A model generated the notes under the pieces. It did no database searches, was not told where the DNA came from, and worked only from the letters and a program-made list of their open reading frames with translations. A program made the position numbers and the translations under genes. This document shows positions 1 to 13,700 of a DNA stretch of 64,000 nucleotides, piece by piece. Every line of letters begins with the position of its first letter. The first letter of the stretch is position 1. This stretch comes from Trichoplax sp. H2. Its lineage: Eukaryota > Placozoa > Uniplacotomia > Trichoplacea. The stretch covers positions 806,001 through 870,000 of the forward strand of contig NOWV01000013.1 of assembly GCA_003344405.1 (NCBI GenBank), given 5' to 3'.

Positions 1-245
1 TGTTATCATTTCATTCTTCATAGGAGTCGTTCGGTAGTTTTTCTTGTTTTTTTCTATCGTAACTAACAGGTATGCTATAGTATCTTTAATGTTTTTCTTC
101 ATCTCTTCTACATTCATCTTCTACGACTTTAATGTAGTCTGAATATGAATAGTGTTTCGATTTTAGTTCATTTCAAACTTTCAAAACTTTCTTTTTCTGT
201 GTAATCAGACTTTACAAGAGCTATAAAAATATCCTTATAGCGATC

Positions 246-945
246 ATGGTTCTACCATCGAATAACGGCTTAGTTGTACTGGTGTTATTGGTAGCTTCTT
301 CACCAATTGGGGACGTAATTGCATTGACTAATGAAGATATATCAGACAGAAAACAAATTTTCAATGCCTTAGATGAACAAATGAGCAATCATGTTGATGA
401 AATGAAACCTATTGATTTTTTGAATCTCCAGCGAGAATTTGATGACACGCAAGAAGAACAAGATAGTTTCCTTTATGGACTACAAGATAAAAACGAGATT
501 GAAGACAAGAGTGAGATTAATCCTTGGTGTAATTTCAAGGAAACGAACAAGAATATGGAGAATCAGAATAATTTAATCAATCCAAAGATGGTCCCTACTA
601 AGAACAAGGTGATTTTCCTGTGATATGGATTTTTTCAAATTAAAATATTTTTTATGAGTTTGATAGCGAAAATTACAATATCCTTATAGTAAATAATAAA
701 TCCATAAACAATATTTTAACAGTGTGTTTCTTACTTTACTACTCAATGATCTACAGAAAATGAGGATATCATGGGGTCAACGACAGCGGCTTCGATATTT
801 TGCCTATCGTAGAAGAACTATATCTCAGAATGCCGGCGGTACAGTAGTTTTGACTGCACGAAGACGAAGTTCAAGTATACGACACGGATCTGCTTCCAGA
901 CGACGTAGAAATTGGAAACCTTCTTACCCTTTATTTTTGATATGA
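246..945 (+). CDS. candidate secreted precursor protein, two exons
   Basis: Seen: an ATG at 246 opens a frame with a hydrophobic N-terminal stretch (LVVLVLLVASSPIG, residues about 9-22) that looks like a signal peptide. An acidic region rich in D, E, N and Q follows. Joining exon 246-608 (donor AAG|GTGATT) to exon 757-945 (acceptor CTACAG) keeps the frame open and gives about 183 aa. The second exon is strikingly basic, with RRR and RRRR clusters and a segment LRYFAYRRR. Inference: an acidic prodomain followed by multibasic sites would suit a peptide-hormone or neuropeptide precursor, but there is no amidation Gly before the basic sites and only one Cys. Without the splice, exon 1 alone would read to a stop at 623. 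I do not recognise the family. Confidence 0.42.
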
Positions 946-3900
946 GATTTACGATATCGAATGAAACCATAAATATCTCATACCACCCATGCTGTAAGTC
1001 TTCCATAACATCCCATAAACAAATGCACTGCCTACACGTACACTAAAAACATTCTGCGATTTTATACATAAATAATAAACTGTAAATCAACTGGTTTGAA
1101 GTTTTAATACAGTCTAGCATATCTAATAGATAATTCTGCTTTATCTTGTTATGAATTTTGATAGACTATACGAAAATCTTCTTGCTTGATCATTAATAAA
1201 ATATAGTAAATAAAACTAGATTTTACTTGCGCGAAAAAATTTACTTTTGCGATGCATCCGATAGTTTACATGTCATTAATGGTATGATAGATAATCGTAC
1301 CTTGAAAAGAATATCAACTAAGATTGTTTTTCCTATAATTTCATCTAAGCTAATAAAATATGGCTTAGGCATAAAAGAAAACGGACTGCAATGCTGTAGA
1401 CTAACGTTTTAATAAAATTGATTTGTTTCCCTACGTCATCAACTTTTTGATACTTTATCCATGCACGGTGCCTCGTAATATTACTCTTTAGAACGAAATA
1501 AAACTGCCACAATTTGTATGTAGTTTACTAATATAAAATGTATTCTAGTATACTTTTGCTTAACCTCATTCATTTACAAATATCATGGAGATTTTAGGTT
1601 CGACATATAAGTATTGATGATCTCGCAAGTTTATGTGAGTTTATTCATGGCTCATTTCCAGATGAGATAAATACAGAGTTAAAACGACTTTTCTCTCTGA
1701 TTAACTATACACGGTAGAGTACGATATCTAATAAAGGAAAAGAGGAAAATGATTCTGTATACACCGTTTGCTATCCAGAATTTTTCAATAGTTTACATTT
1801 GATATATACTGACATAAATTATTACCACTTTTGAAATGTTGACATTATCATTTCCTTTATGACTTGGTAAACTTTATTACACATTTTACAAATGTATACG
1901 AAATAACATACGCCTACACTAGAAGTATGGTACTCAAATTAGTCCTAGCTCATGCAGTATACATTACATTATACTTTCTTAATTCAGTCTGGTTACGCAT
2001 CTGCCCAGTAATCGAATGTGCAAGTTTTAAGTAATACTACACTACATTTCCCCAACTATTTAGGAGTATGTCCATGGCAAACTAATTTTGCAACTTGTTT
2101 ACCATAATTATCGTAGAAATGTTCTAGATTATTTCATTACTATCGTAATATAGAATTATGGCGTTTCCTCGACGAATTTTGAAGCTAGCATTCTTATCCA
2201 CCTTTAAATTCCTGCCATCGCGACTGAAGGCCTTTTACCAAATATCTGAAAGCTGTGATGGCGCAGTTTCTAAACAATTCGCTAGACGAGATATCAGTAA
2301 AGAATTTCAGATGTGTGAGCATTAAAGATAAGTAAATTAATAAAGGATGGTGAGGGAATTAGAGCTACTTACAAATAAGATATTTCTTACATAAATGAAT
2401 AGAATTTCGAAAAAAATGTCAACTTTCTAATCTACGATTCTTAATTTGGTTACTAGGAAGTAAAGGAATATTTAAATTGTCCAAGAAAGACGTTTCAAGG
2501 TTGTAGTGCTTGGGTTCAACAATCCCTAATTATACACACATAATACGAATAGTATAAGTACACCGTTTCATCAACAGCAATCATGAAATTACCGTATAAG
2601 TATCGTAGACTATTCTACTTCTTAATACTACCGTACTTCAATTACTACTGTAATTAGCTGAAACTACTACAGGAGTGTATCGATTTGAGCAGAAATTTTA
2701 GTTAAATTTAATTTGTACTGTAAATTATTTTTGGAGCTTCACATACGATTAGGATTAAATTCATGTCAGTAATTGAACAGTGATAAAAATAGATAAATTA
2801 ATTGAAGCCTAATTGATAAATAACCAACGAGTACACTTACAAAAACATACGGTAAAGGATTTTCCACTAATGCTGTATCTAGAGCATTCATGTTTTAGCT
2901 GTCATCTAATCACTCCAACTCTATGATATCGTACAAATAGCGATCTAGTGCCATGTAAGCCTGTATAAATCAGACCTTCATTGCTGCGAAGACAGTATAT
3001 TTCAAGGTTAACTTTTACATAACACTTAGCATCCTGTAGATTAGCATTTTCATTAGCTGTTATTGATAATAATAAAAATATTGTTGCTGTGTGGGCGATC
3101 TGCTATAGCTTATTCCGCTCATTAAGTATGTCAAACTCAATTTTTAAGATAATACACCCTTCCATATTTAATTACAGACCCTTCAAGTTGGCTAGTCAGT
3201 CTTTTTTTACAACATCTTTATTACGAATATTGTTTATTGGTAGATTAGAATCTAATGTGATTCATACTACTACTTCCTTTCTCCCGTTACTATTTTCACA
3301 ACATATACAATTACGCTTAAATCTATTTATGATTGTTATAAAGTTAGTTTATGTCTCAATAAGCGTTTTCAAAATTTAAAATTAAGAGTATATTTTTAAT
3401 TCCGTCCCAGTAAATAAAATCGGAGGTTACTACTTTCATTATATTAACAGATCACACGACAAGATCATCGGATATAATACAGCAACAGTAATAACTTAAG
3501 CTATAATCTGATATGAATGCTTTACCCAAAATCATTGCTTTAGATTTGATACAAGAGCAAATGGATTGTTTACACTATTTCATTCGTTGATCCATACGCG
3601 TACATCGCATATTTATTGATTTATTTTCCCGAGATTGAATCGAACCTTATCACAAATATGCCCATGCCACTCTCTTTGTAAAATATAGGGTAATGTGTTA
3701 TAGAATTAGCAGTAGACTTCTTTTTTAATTGCCCTACGATTCTGATCATGAAATAATTTAGCCTAGTTATTATCCTGGAATAGTATCTTACATTGAGAAA
3801 GTCCCTTTGCAGCAAATTATCATATTGTAGGAATGCAGTAATCATGAGATCATGGATTACTGCGCTTTCTCCTTTTTGTTATGTAAATATCTATTATTTG

Positions 3901-5618
3901 GAATAATAGTAAACGGAAAGCAGTTTTTCTCTTAACGATACATGTCATCCCGTTTTTCGATCGTTAATGTTGCAAACCAGTTTTGCAACCAAGGTAATAT
4001 ACATAATCGCAATAGCTCTTACTGTAAGTAGTTAGTCTCAACTACGATATCTTCTAAGAACATTACATTTATTAAACCTAGCATGAGACCAAGACTTGAT
4101 CAAATCATGACTATTCTATAAATATCTATCTTTAGCAATAGTTTGTATCGTGACAATAGATATCAATTAATAATAGTTTCACAAATACAAAGATTACATA
4201 GCACCTGAATATCGAGAAACACCTAACTTTCGATAAAACTGCCCTGGATCAGAATTTAAGATCTATTTTACACTTATAATTTAATCATTATAAACTGATT
4301 ATGGCGATTAGCTGTACTGTATAGAAGATAAATAGATAAGCTTTTCGAATTTTATTAGAAGGTTTTTGAAACGAGCTGAATGGTAATCGATACTTATAGT
4401 TTAAGAATACAGAACCAAATCGAAAATTTCATCCTAGTTATTCGTTAAACTGAAAATATTATATAATTAAATCATAAATTGATAAGCATTACGTAAAATT
4501 ATATTTTATTTTATATTTCGTATTATTTTTTTATTCTTATAAAAGCAAAGAAAGCATAGGGTTAAAATGCTAGGTTTAGTTAGTTGTGTCTATCGAAAGT
4601 ATTTACTTTATTTGCATTCTATCGAAATCTATTCCATATTAGTGACGCATGATAAAGTAGGAGTATGTTGATAAAGGTTCCGGCAATTCTATCGAATTAT
4701 GATCATTCATTCGAAAGTCGGCTTGATTTCTCTAATGAATATATTGGGAAGAACAGAGATCTTCGTATCGTGTTTGGTTATGAAAGTTCTATACAGATTG
4801 TAATAATTTCTTTGCATTGGGCTAACAATAAGCTCAATATGGAACATAGAAATGAACTACAAAATATCACCGTCCTCTATTCTACTTAATATTGTTCATG
4901 ATGATCCTTGATCTACCAATCGAAATATTACTGACTATAACAAGATGATAGCTACAATTTATGCAAAACTAGTATATTGTAAATTAACTCTTTTTAATTT
5001 ACTGTTGGCCATCAGAATACTTTCTATCATTATTGTAAATAGCGTTTAATATACGGAAACGAAACATGAGAAAGAAATTTTACGTTTGGCTTGCATAAAT
5101 CTTATACACTCTTCGAAAGTAATAATTGCGATTTAATTCTCCAATAATACGGATATACTTAGTGAAATGTGAATAGATACGGTATGTATTCGTACCGGTT
5201 CATCATCCAGCTTTTAAATCAATTTCTTCGTTATTATGAAGTCATTAAATTTGTTCTGGATCATAATAGCTTTGATAATTATGCGTTCACCATGAAACAA
5301 CAATACGCTCACTCTTAACTTTCGATAAGCTAAGACACTAAAGAGATATAAATTAGCTGTAGGTTAACAACTCTCCGCATTTTAGTTCTGCTATCTGACA
5401 ACTTGTTCATGGTCAGTTTTATCCTGAAGGATTATCACCATTAATCAAATTAATAGCTATTGGTAAGTATCTTACGTAATGTTTTAGAATATCTTTGTAA
5501 AAATTCAATTATCAGTCTTTCTTATCACAGATGTGGACAACTAAGTTTGATCAACCAGTGATCTAAGTAATAAACTCTCTCCATTTATTGCTTATATCGA
5601 ATAGAATAACCAACCATC
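946..5618. other. gene-poor AT-rich stretch
   Basis: Only short frames of 60-96 codons occur here (1227-1412, 3089-3379, 3621-3845, 4665-4889), with no domain, no convincing splice context and the base composition of the surrounding DNA. I see no RNA gene, no tandem repeat and no mobile element. Very small exons or diverged repeats could still be hidden. Confidence 0.5.
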
Positions 5619-6038
5619 ATGAAGTCGTGCGCTGTCTTTCTGCTTTGCATGTTTATGTCCATGGTTCTTTCCATTTCGGCTGAAGAATTATCAGTAAATG
5701 ATGCTGAAAATCTTGGAGATAAATTTAATCTCGGTGATGTACCCGATTTGAAGGACATGGACGAATTAAAAGAAGAAAAACAAGAGGAAATAGATGAACA
5801 AAAATCCAAGGAAAGTGATCAAAAAGTCAATGAATTGCTTAAAGAAGCTAAAAGAATAGAAAAAGAGATTGAATCTTTAAATAGACAGCTCGATAATGAA
5901 GTAAAGGATGCGAAGGACCTTTCAGAAACAAAAAGCAATCTTGAGAATGAGAAAAATGGAATGAGTTCACTCTCTGAGGAGGCATTGGAAGATAAGGAAA
6001 TGTCTGATGAATCAGATAAAAGTCCTGAATACGAGTAA
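5619..6038 (+). CDS. small secreted coiled-coil protein, 139 aa
   Basis: Seen: an intact single-exon frame. Residues 1-21 (MKSCAVFLLCMFMSMVLSIS plus A) form a textbook signal peptide ending in a small residue. The mature part has no Cys, is very acidic, and from about residue 45 to 115 is rich in K, E, D, L and I in heptad-like spacing (KEAKRIEKEIESLNRQLDNE), so an extended coiled coil is likely. It ends in an acidic Ser-rich tail. Inference: a secreted or secretory-granule protein. It has the same general make-up (signal peptide plus acidic body) as the candidate gene at 246 but no visible sequence similarity to it. Codon use and the long uninterrupted frame support real coding. Function unknown. 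Confidence 0.6.
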   Translation: MKSCAVFLLCMFMSMVLSISAEELSVNDAENLGDKFNLGDVPDLKDMDELKEEKQEEIDEQKSKESDQKVNELLKEAKRIEKEIESLNRQLDNEVKDAKDLSETKSNLENEKNGMSSLSEEALEDKEMSDESDKSPEYE

Positions 6039-7777
6039 AATTTTCAGGAGAAAGAAACTTTCTAACAAAGTGTAAGGATAATGATTAAGGTTATAGACAT
6101 CCTTTCAAGTATTTTACATTAAATTCAGTGATAATATTCATTAGCTACAAAAGCTTAAATTCATGATTTCACTACCGTAGCTTTGGACATTAGTAGCCTT
6201 TTAGTTTTTCTTAATTTAGCTTTAGACTTGAGACGTCTTGCTCTAATCAGTGAACAACAATGCTTGTAAAATTCAATGAACAACTTTAGCTAAGTATTTT
6301 CTACTGGTCAAAATATGATTTGGAAGAAAAATTTTCAACGGAATTTTATTGAATTATGTTTATGATTGTAATAGAAATTGATTGGAACAATGACAGCAAA
6401 TGTAGCATAACTAGACTGTTAATAAATCATTTATTTTCAAAATTGCAAGACTTGGAAGGCTGTTTTATGCGAACCTAGATATACTGCTTTATCATTTTAG
6501 TTGCTATTTTATTTACAGAATTTATTCAATAGCTACAGTGTATACGGGATTGCATCTGTCAACTTTAAACCAGTTCTATCCTAATTATCCTTGCTGCCTC
6601 AATTAGCTTCTTGTAACTTAATTGATATCTATTGGCTGTTAAACTATTAATGCATGACGAAATTGTTCTTAATCGTTTTTCTTTTACTTCACGGGCCATT
6701 AAAATTTTACTTTAGATTCACTTAATGACAATACTAATTTGGGCATCGGTCGTATCAAGCTTTGCTAACTGCGTGCAGTATTTAATATCGGGAATTATCC
6801 ATTAAAGCTGCATGATACAACTAGTGTAATGTAAAACCCTTTTTCTGCAATTTAGATCCGTAGTAACTGTAGATTTACATAGAAATTGCGCTTTTAATCA
6901 TATCAGTAATGATTATAGTGTGTATCAAGTAATCATAATAGCATACCATTATAAATTTTATTCAGTTCTGATATTCGTTATATGATAGTACTTGTGTAGC
7001 TTTATAGTCTCCATTTCTTGTGTATGTTACATTAACAGAGCAATCAAAAACAGATTGGCTGCTTAAGATTTTATAGACGAGGCAGTCATGCAAGTGCTCA
7101 GTATAAATATGTGATATCATTACTGAATTTTCAGCGGTGATTAATAATAATTTAAATAATCTTAAGTTAAAGAAAATTTAAGGAAACTCACCAGCAGAAC
7201 AAAAAGAGTGACAGAAATTGGCTGTACTTACTTATAGCAATTTGATTCTGATGATGACAATAATGCATTGGATTATTAAGATGTTCTTGCCGTTAAATAA
7301 CAATTTATATTAAATTTTAAGGTCGATCGTTAGTGATTATATTAATTTTATGATATTTAAAGACATGCATACGTGTATGTTGAATCAATATTGTCGATGG
7401 CAATTTTGTGCATCTGTTACTTCTAAGTGTTTATACACGTATTTAACATGTGAAGAGCGCCACCTAGGATAATATACTACAATTATAAAATTACAATACG
7501 ACAATTATCACTAAGTTACCTCGCTTTAAATGTGAGAAAGTATACAGTTTAATTTTATTTCTGTCCATCATACAAAAAGTTTACCATTTACGTTCTGTGA
7601 AGAAGATGTTGCGATGCATTCCTTACAGTATTTTAATGTTCACGATATCTACAAGTGTCCACGACCTTAGAGGGCTATCACTCAACTACCGTAACTTGCC
7701 ATAAATTGTCTTTCTTGTCCAATCTCTGATGCATTCTAGAGCTTTCCATAAAAGGAAATATGATATTGATAGAAGAT
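6039..7777. other. intergenic, nothing recognised
   Basis: About 1.7 kb of AT-rich DNA between the secreted coiled-coil gene and the 3' end of the SKT-like gene. No frame of note, no tandem repeat and no RNA gene seen. Confidence 0.5.
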
Positions 7778-10700
7778 TTATAAGAATGAGACCTGATCAG
7801 AATCATATGTCACTACAGTATGGCTTTTCCGTCTCTTAACCTCAGCAGCTGTTATTTCTTTCCCATCGATTTCGTTATGAGGGTTTATTAGATTTAAATC
7901 CATTGATTTCGATGAGGATATTGATAGCGTAGGCTTAGACAACATAATACTATCTTTGCTATCCAGTAAATTAGTTTTATTAGGATTTGATGAAGCTATA
8001 ATGTTTTGGCTGTCTGTTGGGCTTGCATTAACAGATTTGGATGTAAGGACATCTTTCTTACTAACAGCGTTGGAACCATTAGCTGCTAAAACACTGTCGT
8101 ATTTGCCATTAGATTTAGCTTCATTAGGATTAGAATCAGCTGCTGAAAGAAACTGATCCCTACGTATAGCATTTATATCATTAGCTTTCGATAACGGTAA
8201 CGATAAGGAACTTCTATCTTTCTTTGTAGCTAAATTAATATTAGCAGGTGGAAGTTCCGATGCTGATACCGTTAATGCGGATTTTGATAATGATGTGTCC
8301 GTTAAATTTTCGTTATGAAAAGTTGACGGAATTTCCGATGATTGCCTCTTTGGTTGAAATCCTGAACTTGTTAAATTATCGCTATAATTTACAAAATTTG
8401 TCGTATTTTTATCCTTATTTTGCATAGATGCAATGTCAATATTGTGTCGCAATGATAATTCTTGTATGATCTGATCACTGGTTAAACTACCTTGGCCTTG
8501 GTAGTGCTTCAATGGATTTGTTCCTGGTGATTCTACTGGTTCAGTTTTGTAACCATCTAATCGACGCTGAGCTGATGGGCTCTTTGACATGGTTTGAGAT
8601 GATTGGATATCTCCATTTTCCGATTCGTTTGTACTAATAATAGATGATGGTCTCGATTTGGGTTGTGGGGACTCGTTCTTCCCACGATATAGAAATCCAG
8701 TGAGTTTATTAAATATAGCACCTCTCTTCTTTCCTGATTCAGTTGTGGTATTTTTATCCTGATTAGTTTCTACATTTTCATCTACTTCTTGCCATACCGG
8801 TGGCGGTGGTGTCGTTGTAAACGAAGCACCAATATCTCGGCCATAAATGCTTGTTGTTGTTGATGGGATCGAATCTAAAGTTGATAAATTTTCCAATTTT
8901 GATATGGATAAATTAGAATCATGAATTGTTGGCTCAGTCGCTAGACTAGAATCAATAACTGAGTTTGTTATATCTTCATTATGGGATTCATGCTGGTAAC
9001 TATCCGATTCATTCGAACTAACACCAGATAGGCCATCGTCATCATCGTCTTTATTTTCATATCTTATTCTTAATTCATTTATGAAAGCTCGAACTTCCAT
9101 AGCCCTCTGTCAAAATGTCAATATTTCAGTTACTTATATGCACAGAATAGACTACTTACTGTAGTATAACAGTAGGAACAGAAATTAGACAATAATTCAT
9201 TGTAAGTACAGTAGGAGGTAGGCTATCACGCCAATACCAGCAGTAAAACACTTAAATGAGAACGAAGTTTGACAATATATGATCAAAAAATTCATTGTAA
9301 CTATCATTAGTAAATAAATCATTTGATTGTAAAAAGTGAAATATAAACTATGATGTGTATAGTTTAGTACGAATAATTACGAAACAGTAATTTGCTCTAC
9401 TGAAAATATACTCGTATTCGATATTATTTTATTAGTAGCCATCAGAATATTCTAATAAGATTACATGTTAATTTTATACGGTACAACTTCTAGTCATTTA
9501 ATTTCTGCACAATTTCATATCTTTTAACTTAAAAGTCACAGCTTAAACCTAGTTTGGGATTCACTATTGTTATGTAATGTGAAGAACCAATCTAAACTTT
9601 CTAATCGTCAACTTCCAGCTTTACCAGTAGATTGATAAATGCTGTTATTAGGATATTTTGTCTAGAGAACTTTAATATTTGATAAGATAATCAAAGTATT
9701 TTCCAGCTTAAATTGATACTGTAATCCGTAGTAATGAGTTCCAATTTAGAAATGGGTTCTATTTTAGACTATTTATAAGGGTGTTCATTTTAAAATATAA
9801 CTTTTATTTTAATTGGAAAAGTTAATACTTAAATTTCTCCAGAACCCTATATGTGCAAGTGTACAAGAGTTACCTACCTCTATGGACGACAAACGCTTTT
9901 CATGATTGAAAGCACTAGCAATTTCGATATTAGCTTGTAGAACTGATTTTGCTTCATTAGCTTCATAGTCATCTTGAGCTTGCCGTTGCAATGCCAGTAA
10001 ATTAATATATTCTGCTATGTTGCTAGCGCGATTTCCACTGCGTTGCTTCTTAGCATTAAGTTTAACGGATGCTACTAAACTATTCATATAAGACATTAAA
10101 CGTCGACACTGATCTAAGGCAGATTCTAATCGCTCTGGCTCTGATAGAATAAATTTTTCATCCATCACAACTAACTTCTGCTCTTTAATTAATACCTCCT
10201 TTAATTCTGATTTGATTTTAGGGAATTCTTCTGTAAGTCCATTGCAAGAATAGCGATACCATCAGTTTCAATTATTACATAACGAAGTAGTTTATCAGGT
10301 GTATTATAATGCAATTTATACTAAATATAGCATGAGCAAAATGATGAATTAAATAGGAAAATACCTTGCGCTAAACTGGTAATAGAAGAATTAATTTCGA
10401 TAATAGCCAACTTTAATGCCTTAATAACTGAGCTGTCGATTCTACAAAAGCGCTTACGGGCATCGTACTCCAACACAGCAATCGCTCTAGATAACAATTC
10501 TACTTCTTTAGTGAGTTGGTTAGATTGCTTTTGGTAGTTAAGTTTAGTTTTATCGGCAGCTAATCTTTCATCTCGGACAATATCTTGCCCTAATCATTAA
10601 AAGATATTGATCAAGAAAGTTATTAACATCATTGATGTTTGCTTAAGATCAATTATAGCTAAAAGGGGTTTTTAAGAGTAAAGTCAAAGATGGAACTTAT

Positions 10701-13700
10701 GCCAATTAACTTTCCTGAGGTTAATTTCGCAAAAAATAAAGTTTTAGCAATTTCTGTTGTTAAAGTGAGCCGTATAATATGACTACTGATACTTTGATAG
10801 AGCAGCTTATCATCGATACAGATATTGATGTAATCTTGAGAATTAATGCTAGACGATGACACTAGAGAAATATTTGCAAATGGTAACTAAGATGTAGGTC
10901 TACCGTATTCATTTGTTACTGAAACAGTTTTAACGACTGAAGTATTATGATGCAAAGTAAGATTAGAATAAGTTGGGATTTATACCTCTTGTCATCACAG
11001 ATGTCGCTGTTCGGATTGATTTAATCGTATTAGCTAACGTTATATCGAAGAGTTGCTGCTGTATTTCTTGTTGCTGACGAAGGCTAGTGTATTCCTCTCG
11101 CAACTTCGTTACGTCCTTAAGAATATTAGTCGCGATAACTTGAATTTTGTCTTTGAACTGGTTCATTTCTGTATTCAATTCTGCCTCTTTGGCTATAAAA
11201 TATTTATATTTAGTGACACTATCTTTATGTCCATAACATATTTGATTTATGAAAAATCATTTCCAGTTTACTCAAGGTAGAAACTACAAGATATATAGAT
11301 ATCATCTCATGTGTTTTATTTTGCTATTACTTTTCTATATTCTATAGGCATGAAAATGTGATCAAGGCCACTAGATAGTTGCTGATTCTTTGCTGAGCTT
11401 ATTTATTACTGTATTATCTCTTGTTAAAATATTACTTCCATAGTATAACAGAATCGATCATTTCCCCTTCTAGATTTAATTCTTGTACAATACATCATTC
11501 AATAATCACTCGCTTTTATATATGCTGAAACCTGCACGATATACAATAAGGTGAATGAAATCCGAGGTTATACTGCTGTTATGATACTACGATAATGCAC
11601 TTCTACTGTAAAATATTTTATAAATCATTAAATAGCATTCCTTTTTAACCAACAGGTACAATTTATTATACTGTATATGACAAAACTAATTAAGATAGCC
11701 ACTAAGCAAGTTAAATTTTGTATTATGAGATGCATGGTGGACGCACAAGACGTGGAATTAATTGTTACTAATTCAGTAGCGTGGTTATTTTTTCCGTAAT
11801 CCTAATTGTTCATAAGTCTATTGTACAAGATTTGCAATGTTCTTGAAATTAATTTATTGATATCGAATTTTTTACTACGATATTATACTATAGCATGTAA
11901 TACCCTGCGCTAGAGGCGTTTTGAAAAGGTTGATTACATATGGCGCATACCTTGGAATTCTCTTACAGTTTCTTGGTTCTTCTGAGTTAGCATAAGCGTA
12001 AGACTTTTTAGCTGTTGCTCAATATTATCAATTCGATCCGATTTTTCTCTGAGTAATTAAACAAACAGATTATTAGTGCCGCTATATTGAAGTGACTATA
12101 CAGTATAATGCTTAAAGTACTGAAATCTAACCTTGATTCTGTCGGCGATTGCTTACTTGAAGTATCGCCTGGACTTTTATATTGTTCGATGAAAGCATCT
12201 ATCAGACAAAAATTCAGCAAAAATTCAATGGAAAATATGAATGAATAAAAGCACAGTAGCTTTTACGACATAACAGTCATATCTGCTAAATTGATTATAT
12301 ACCAGTAGCTTCCAAAAATTAGAATAAAACTTCAAACTAAAATTGGAGCTGTAAAAGTACCGATGTCATGTCGTATTTTAATTTTTAATATACTATTTAT
12401 TATACCTATAGCTTCTGATGAACTGTTAATTCTTTGCCTATCAACAGCTTGGATATCGTAACCCTCTGAATCGCTAAATACTGACGGTTGATTCAGTGAA
12501 AATTGATATTCAAACATATCAATCTCATCCTCGCTAGCTATATCTACGTTGTCACTTTCTTTTGCTTTCGAGGCTGCACTTTCTGAAACAACAATGGCGG
12601 GTTGACCATCAGAATTTGTTTCATTCTGTTTCGGGTTATCACCTTGCAGTCGTTTTAATGATCCAAATTTTGGCTTTTTACCGGATTGAGTATCAATGTT
12701 TTCTTTATAATTAATATCTTGCCATGGTAATATTTTGTCGCCTTTATTTTCTTCGAAAACTTCGCTATCACCTTGCAGTCGTTTTAATGATCCAAATTTT
12801 GGCTTCTTACCGGATTGAGTATCAATGCTTTCTTTATAATTAATATCTTGCCATGGTAATATTTTGTCGCCTTTATTTTCTTCGAAAATTTCGCTATCGG
12901 AATCGCTGGCGTTTCTGAATTGTTGTATGCTAGCAGCTTTGGCGATATTCATCATTTCCATCGATTTGCTAAATTTCTCATCAAGTGCTGGCTTGCCTTG
13001 AAATTCATTAGATGATGCTGAATAATCTTCAGCCTGCTCCTTGACGGAGAAATCAGAGTCATCCTTGATTAGCGTATCGTCAGGATTTGAATATTTTGCC
13101 GGTACTAATTTATCGATCTTTCTATCAGTAGGACTTTTAATGTTAGTTAAACCGTAGGTAGACCTGTTTTGCGAATGATTTTTAAATTCTTGCAACCTAC
13201 GCTGGCTTGGTGGAGTATGCAAAGATCTAGGAGGTTTGCTACGCTTGGGTTGTAATGATTTCATAGAGTTACTTTCGCTGTTATTTGATTTAAGCGTATT
13301 TTCATCATCTATATCGACATCTTGATCAGATGAAATTTTCGCTGTATTCCTAATAGCAATTCTACTTCCTTTCCTGCCTAAGCTAGATTCTTTGTCGATG
13401 CAATCAGAATCTGGGTTCGCCTTATACATTGGCTTACTTCCTTTACTTTTTTCTTCACCTTCTGAGGGTTTAATCCGATTAAATTTGGAATAGGATTCAA
13501 CAGAAGATGTAGATGCATGGTCGGTACTGGATTGCATATTAACACTGCGTGTATCTTCTATTGGAATTGGAGCTTTTTGTGAAACTTCTTTCGATTTAGG
13601 ATTCTCAGTCGTTTTAACAACTTTCCTAGTCGTGATTTTTACACTTCTCTTATGGTTTTGTGGTTTCTGAGGTACTAGTGATTGATGATGAATATTCCGA

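Noticed and set aside
3089-3379. 96-codon plus-strand frame rich in Phe, Leu and Ile
   Set aside because: Composition is that of translated AT-rich DNA; no helix pattern, splice context or family resemblance.
7956-8156. Plus-strand frame of 66 codons
   Set aside because: Antisense shadow of the last exon of the SKT-like gene.
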